DNA of 7,927 nucleotides from Selenomonadaceae bacterium (GTDB taxonomy: Bacteria > Bacillota > Negativicutes > Selenomonadales > Selenomonadaceae), in contig JAFTEG010000319.1 in NCBI GenBank assembly GCA_017453765.1, forward strand, positions 1 to 7,927, given 5' to 3'. The position numbers and the translations under genes were made by a program. Of this stretch, positions 5,538 to 7,927 are shown piece by piece. Positions within the stretch are counted from its first letter, which is position 1, and each line of letters begins with the position of its first letter. The notes below the pieces were generated by a model, which was given only the letters and a program-made list of their open reading frames with translations, searched no databases and had not been told where the DNA came from.

Positions 5538-6074
5538 ATGGAAAATTTCAAGGCTTTTTTAGAGTTTCTGAAAAATTTCTTCAATGTCACGAAAACGGAA
5601 TCTTCAACTTCTTTTGGCGAGTCAATTACAAAATTTTTCACCGTTACGGTAAAGGCTATCACTCTTACGACAACCGCAATACTGATGGCAATCTTGGGAG
5701 TCGTAATGTATTTTTTTGAAATTTGGCTTGCTTCTTGGGTCTGCGGAAAAATATTTGATAATTTTGATAACGTCAGTTATTTGTTTTCACAAAGAGAGAT
5801 TTTGGCAGTAATTGGTCTTTTATTTATCAAATTCTTAGTGTACTATTTCGTGGCATTATCCGTAGCTAATAGTGATTTCGGTGCATTAACAATATTGTTA
5901 ATTTTGGCGCTGTTGGTATTGTTAGTAGGAACAGAAATTTATGAATGTTATAATCAATCTCGCGATGCGCTGGACAGAGCGGTATCAATAGGAGTATATT
6001 TGACGGAATCTTTCAATGAAGTTCTGCAAATCGTCACGCTCGTACTGGCAATCGGTTCAAGTTCGCGCAGATAG
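5538..6074 (+). CDS. Unrecognised small multi-pass membrane protein
   Basis: I do not recognise this 178-residue protein. It begins with an amphipathic, Phe-rich segment (1-40, including KAFLEFLKNFFNV and SITKFFTVTVKA). Long hydrophobic stretches follow at about 40-68 (TTTAILMAILGVVMYFFEIW), 88-110 (ILAVIGLLFIKFLVYYFVAL) and 114-134 (ALTILLILALLVLLVGTEIY), plus a weaker one at 160-173. That gives three, perhaps four, membrane helices. There is no signal peptidase site, lipobox or catalytic motif that I can name. Cysteines are at 69 and 137. GC is about 32% by hand count over 5761-5940, well below rluD and the kinase, and the gene stands alone between two minus-strand genes. A strong ribosome binding site and intact frame argue that it is real. 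It may be horizontally acquired. Stress-related, small-molecule or phage-defence roles are all possible, but none is supported by sequence. Confidence 0.75.
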   Translation: MENFKAFLEFLKNFFNVTKTESSTSFGESITKFFTVTVKAITLTTTAILMAILGVVMYFFEIWLASWVCGKIFDNFDNVSYLFSQREILAVIGLLFIKFLVYYFVALSVANSDFGALTILLILALLVLLVGTEIYECYNQSRDALDRAVSIGVYLTESFNEVLQIVTLVLAIGSSSRR

Positions 6075-6103
6075 CATTCAAGGTGAAATTTTGAAAAAAA
6101 ATC

Positions 6104-6146
6104 AAGCGACGTAACTGCCTTAGCGAAGGGCGGGACGCCGCTTTTT
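6104..6146. terminator. Bidirectional intrinsic terminator between convergent genes
   Basis: AAGCGACGT (6104-6112) pairs with ACGCCGCTT (6135-6143) with one mismatch. Inside it, GCCTT (6117-6121) pairs with AAGGGC (6126-6131) around loop AGCG with one bulged G. TTTTT (6142-6146) overlaps and follows the stem on the plus strand. On the minus strand, eight T (the A-run 6094-6101) follow two bases after the stem. It can therefore serve both the membrane-protein gene and the kinase gene. Confidence 0.75.
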
Positions 6147-6170
6147 ACTTGAAAAAATTTTGGTACCGGT

Positions 6171-7004
6171 TCAAATTTTTATGTCTTCAAATGTCAATTC
6201 GCTGTTTTCGTTAATATCGGGTTCTTCGATAATAACGTCTTCGTCGTCTTCAATTTTGAAAAAGTCGCCGTCGTCTTGCAGCATCCATGTTTCATTAGCG
6301 GCGGCGGAATTTTTTAAAACGGTCTCAACATTTTTGCCGTCGCTTGCGTAGTAAAATTTTTCCGCGTCTTCACGTGACAAGCCGCCTTGAACTTTGCGTG
6401 AAATTAAACGCTCCTTTAACATTTCGGGACGCGCCTTAATAAATACGGTGTAGTCGGCAAGCACGCGAATATTTGTCCAGCGCGGGTCTTTTAAAAGCAG
6501 GTAATTGCCCTCAAGCAAAATGATATCGTCTTCCACGCTTAAAACGTCATGCACCACGTCATGTAACATTCGGTCGTAGGCATTCCAATTCGTACCTTCC
6601 TGCCGAACTTCGCGCAGTTTTTCCTGCAAGGTGTCAACGTCGAAAGTTTCCGGCGCGCCTTTTATGTCGTTGAGCAAAATTTCTTGCCCGTCTTTTGTAA
6701 TTTTGTTTGCCTTGAGATATTCTGACGAAAAGTGAAAGCCGTCCATGCCGAGAGCGCGGACAGGCGTAATTTCGATATCATCGCGGCTAAGTTTTTCAAG
6801 AAATTGTACAAGCGTAGTTTTACCTACGCCGGGCGGCGCGGCGATAAAGGCTACAACTTTTCTGTCGGTGACTTCGCGCAGTTCACTAAGTTTTAAAAGA
6901 AACGGCTTGAAAATTTTTTTAATCGCACCTTTGCTGAATCGCACGTCCTGCGGCAAGCCGTTCACGTCCATTTTGCAATTTACCCAATTTTTATTTTCGT
7001 CCAT
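6171..7004 (-). CDS. P-loop nucleoside/pantothenate-kinase-like protein (PRK/uridine kinase superfamily)
   Basis: This 277-residue cytoplasmic protein has Walker A AAPPGVGKTT (55-64, with Lys62), a substrate-side Asp88 in LGMDGFHF (85-92), and EGNYLLL followed by W (165-176). A lid-type segment SRKVQGGLSREDAEKFYYAS (202-221) runs on to DGKNVE (222-227). This is the pattern of the uridine kinase/pantothenate kinase/phosphoribulokinase superfamily, in the group usually annotated as nucleoside/nucleotide kinase family protein. The real substrate is not evident; nucleosides, pantothenate and sugars are all used within the superfamily. The first Walker A residue is Ala rather than Gly. The C-terminus (about 244-265) is a strongly acidic tail, DDGDFFKIEDDED and beyond. 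ATG 7004 is chosen for GAGGAGG placed 8 bases ahead. The longer frame to 7055 would start inside the -35 element of its own promoter. Confidence 0.82.
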   Translation of the reverse strand: MDENKNWVNCKMDVNGLPQDVRFSKGAIKKIFKPFLLKLSELREVTDRKVVAFIAAPPGVGKTTLVQFLEKLSRDDIEITPVRALGMDGFHFSSEYLKANKITKDGQEILLNDIKGAPETFDVDTLQEKLREVRQEGTNWNAYDRMLHDVVHDVLSVEDDIILLEGNYLLLKDPRWTNIRVLADYTVFIKARPEMLKERLISRKVQGGLSREDAEKFYYASDGKNVETVLKNSAAANETWMLQDDGDFFKIEDDEDVIIEEPDINENSELTFEDIKI

Positions 7005-7026
7005 AAAAATTTCCTCCTCTACCGAA

Positions 7027-7055
7027 AGTATACTATTTCTTACGCGCTTTTTCAA
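7027..7055 (-). promoter_or_regulatory. Sigma-A-type promoter of the kinase gene
   Basis: On the minus strand, TTGAAA (7055-7050) is separated by exactly 17 bases from TATACT (7032-7027). Transcription would begin near 7020, about 16 bases before ATG 7004 and just ahead of the GAGGAGG site. It is arranged back to back with the flavin reductase promoter. Confidence 0.75.
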
Positions 7056-7095
7056 TGCGTGAAGGTGTTGACCGATATCGACGCCGATTGTAAAA

Positions 7096-7124
7096 TTGCA
7101 ACGTCAAAAAAATTTTGTTACAAT
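7096..7124 (+). promoter_or_regulatory. Sigma-A-type promoter of the flavin-reductase-like gene
   Basis: TTGCAA (7096-7101), a 17-base spacer, then TACAAT (7119-7124), preceded by TG-T as an extended -10. The start of transcription would be near 7131, leaving about 21 bases before TTG 7152. This rules out the longer open frame from 7059 as the coding start. Confidence 0.75.
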
Positions 7125-7151
7125 GAAAAAAATTTTGAAAGGGCGGTCTCA

Positions 7152-7691
7152 TTGAAGAAGGAAATTAATGTATTTGATTACGCGGGCGATATCGTCAAGG
7201 CGCTGAATAACGGCGGCGCGTTGCTTGTAAGTGAAGCGGAAGATTGCGTAAACGCCATGACTATCGGCTGGGCAACTTTCGGCGTTGAATGGGGCGTACC
7301 GATTTTTGCCGTGTATGTTCGTGAAGGCAGGTTTACACGTGAGCTTCTTGACCGCACCGGCGAATTTACCGTAGCTGTACCGTACGGCGAAAAATATTCC
7401 GCGCAGGTTACAAAGGCTCTGGGAATGTGCGGCAGTCGAAGTGGTCGCGATATGGATAAAATTGCAAAGTCCGGTATTCATGCTGTCGACGCTGAAATTG
7501 TTCGTCCGCCCGCGATTAAAGAATTTCCATTAACGATTGAATGTCGCGTCGTATTCAGTCAACTTCAACCGGTTAAAGAAATTTCAAGCAAGTTTAATAA
7601 ATTTTATCCCGCCGAAAAATTAGAAGACATCGGCGGTGCGCACATTGCGTACTACGGCGAAATTTTAAAATCGTACATTCTTGAAGATTAA
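7152..7691 (+). CDS. Flavin reductase-like FMN-binding protein
   Basis: This 179-residue protein of the flavin reductase-like split-barrel family has the expected size. Typical segments are NAMTIGWATFGVEWGVP (34-50), FAVYVREGRFTRELL (52-66), EFTVAVPYG (71-79) and CGSRSGRDMDK (93-103). The C-terminal GGAHIAYYGEIL (161-172) resembles the closing strand of the barrel. Such proteins bind FMN and reduce flavin with NAD(P)H or act as small FMN electron carriers; many anaerobes have several, and the physiological partner cannot be read here. The start TTG 7152 follows AAAGGG (7138-7143) by 8 bases and lies about 21 bases from the predicted transcript start. It is divergent from the kinase gene, and a terminator follows it, so it is probably a single-gene transcript. 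Confidence 0.87.
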   Translation: MKKEINVFDYAGDIVKALNNGGALLVSEAEDCVNAMTIGWATFGVEWGVPIFAVYVREGRFTRELLDRTGEFTVAVPYGEKYSAQVTKALGMCGSRSGRDMDKIAKSGIHAVDAEIVRPPAIKEFPLTIECRVVFSQLQPVKEISSKFNKFYPAEKLEDIGGAHIAYYGEILKSYILED

Positions 7692-7742
7692 ATTTTTTTG
7701 AGAGATTTGCAGAGTGAAATATTTTTGCTGAAAGATTTTTTC

Positions 7743-7768
7743 GCGTCCGAATTTTTGGGCGCTTTTTT
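7743..7768 (+). terminator. Rho-independent terminator after the flavin reductase gene
   Basis: GCGTCC (7743-7748) pairs with GGGCGC (7757-7762) through five Watson-Crick pairs and one G-U, with an 8-base loop. Six T follow (7763-7768). It ends just before the -35 element of the aspS promoter. Confidence 0.8.
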
Positions 7769-7769
7769 G

Positions 7770-7798
7770 TTGACGTTACGAAATCTTTTGGTTATTAT
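7770..7798 (+). promoter_or_regulatory. Sigma-A-type promoter of aspS
   Basis: TTGACG (7770-7775), a 17-base spacer, then TATTAT (7793-7798). A start near 7805 leaves only about 18 untranslated bases before TTG 7823, so there is no room for a T-box leader downstream of this promoter. Confidence 0.75.
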
Positions 7799-7822
7799 TG
7801 ACAGTCTAAGGAGGAATTTTTT

Positions 7823-7927
7823 TTGGAAACATTAAAAGGAATGGAACGTACGCATAATTGCGGCGAACTTAGAAAAAGTGATGAAGGCAAAGAAGTAAGG
7901 CTGGCAGGTTGGGTGTCACGTCGTCGC
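7823..7927 (+). CDS. aspS: Aspartyl-tRNA synthetase, 5' part (3' end outside window)
   Basis: The first 35 codons read [20 protein letters not shown], then [15 protein letters not shown], and run off the end of the window. RTHxCGELR followed by a GWV(x)RRR segment is the standard N-terminus of bacterial aspartyl-tRNA synthetase, the start of its OB-fold anticodon-binding domain. The enzyme charges tRNA-Asp, and in some bacteria also tRNA-Asn; which applies here cannot be told from this fragment. TTG 7823 is the start, 8 bases after TAAGGAGG (7807-7814). ATG 7841 is in frame but lacks a ribosome binding site. It has its own promoter and a terminator before it, so it opens a new transcription unit. 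Confidence 0.9.
   Translation, partial: METLKGMERTHNCGELRKSDEGKEVRLAGWVSRRR

Noticed and set aside
7005..7055. 17-codon N-terminal extension of the kinase frame
   Set aside because: It spans the promoter and ribosome binding site; ATG 7004 has an ideally spaced GAGGAGG.
7059..7151. 31-codon N-terminal extension of the flavin reductase frame
   Set aside because: It contains the gene's own -35 and -10 elements, and the family homology begins after TTG 7152.
7692..7822. T-box or other riboswitch before aspS
   Set aside because: No T-box consensus was seen, and the terminator stem at 7743-7762 is explained by the preceding gene.

Overview
The window reads as chromosomal DNA of a low-to-mid GC Firmicute. 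Support comes from the order divIVA-lspA-rluD, a DivIVA protein, strong AGGAGG-type ribosome binding sites, frequent TTG/GTG starts and sigma-A-like promoters with 17-bp spacers. The protein styles (aspartyl-tRNA synthetase N-terminus, DUF169 protein, DivIVA) would fit a Negativicutes/Selenomonadales-type organism, but that placement is an impression, not a proof. No rRNA, tRNA, IS element, phage gene or CRISPR array was seen.

Positions 1-4364 (plus strand) form one tightly packed, probably co-transcribed run: the 3' end of divIVA (cell division/polarity), lspA (lipoprotein signal peptidase), rluD (23S rRNA pseudouridine synthase), a MntA/HepT toxin-antitoxin pair, a DUF169 protein and murI (glutamate racemase, D-Glu for peptidoglycan). 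The toxin-antitoxin pair is woven into the run by overlaps: lspA/rluD share 8 bp, rluD/mntA 14 bp and mntA/hepT 11 bp. mntA and hepT are clearly more AT-rich than rluD, which suggests acquisition. The housekeeping members link envelope growth, division and ribosome maturation.

Positions 4365-4465 hold a striking 7-bp-periodic array. It has a purine arm, a telomere-like G-rich centre and a pyrimidine arm that can fold back on the purine arm as RNA in the murI direction. The array also supplies the last four codons and the stop of the convergent gene rbgA (ribosome-assembly GTPase, minus strand, 4451-5326), whose G4 motif lacks the usual Asn.

Positions 5327-5537 are intergenic, with a tandem 24-bp repeat. 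Each unit carries an extended -10-like element, and the repeat ends directly at the ribosome binding site of an AT-rich, unrecognised multi-pass membrane protein (5538-6074). A bidirectional terminator follows. A P-loop nucleoside/pantothenate-kinase-like protein lies on the minus strand (6171-7004). It is divergent from a flavin-reductase-like gene (7152-7691), and both have readable promoters in the 147-bp gap. A terminator, a promoter and the first 35 codons of aspS close the window.

The best candidates for something undescribed are the heptad/G-rich hairpin at 4376-4465 and the repeat-plus-membrane-protein unit at 5391-6074. The toxin-antitoxin pair belongs to a known class in an unusual embedded position.
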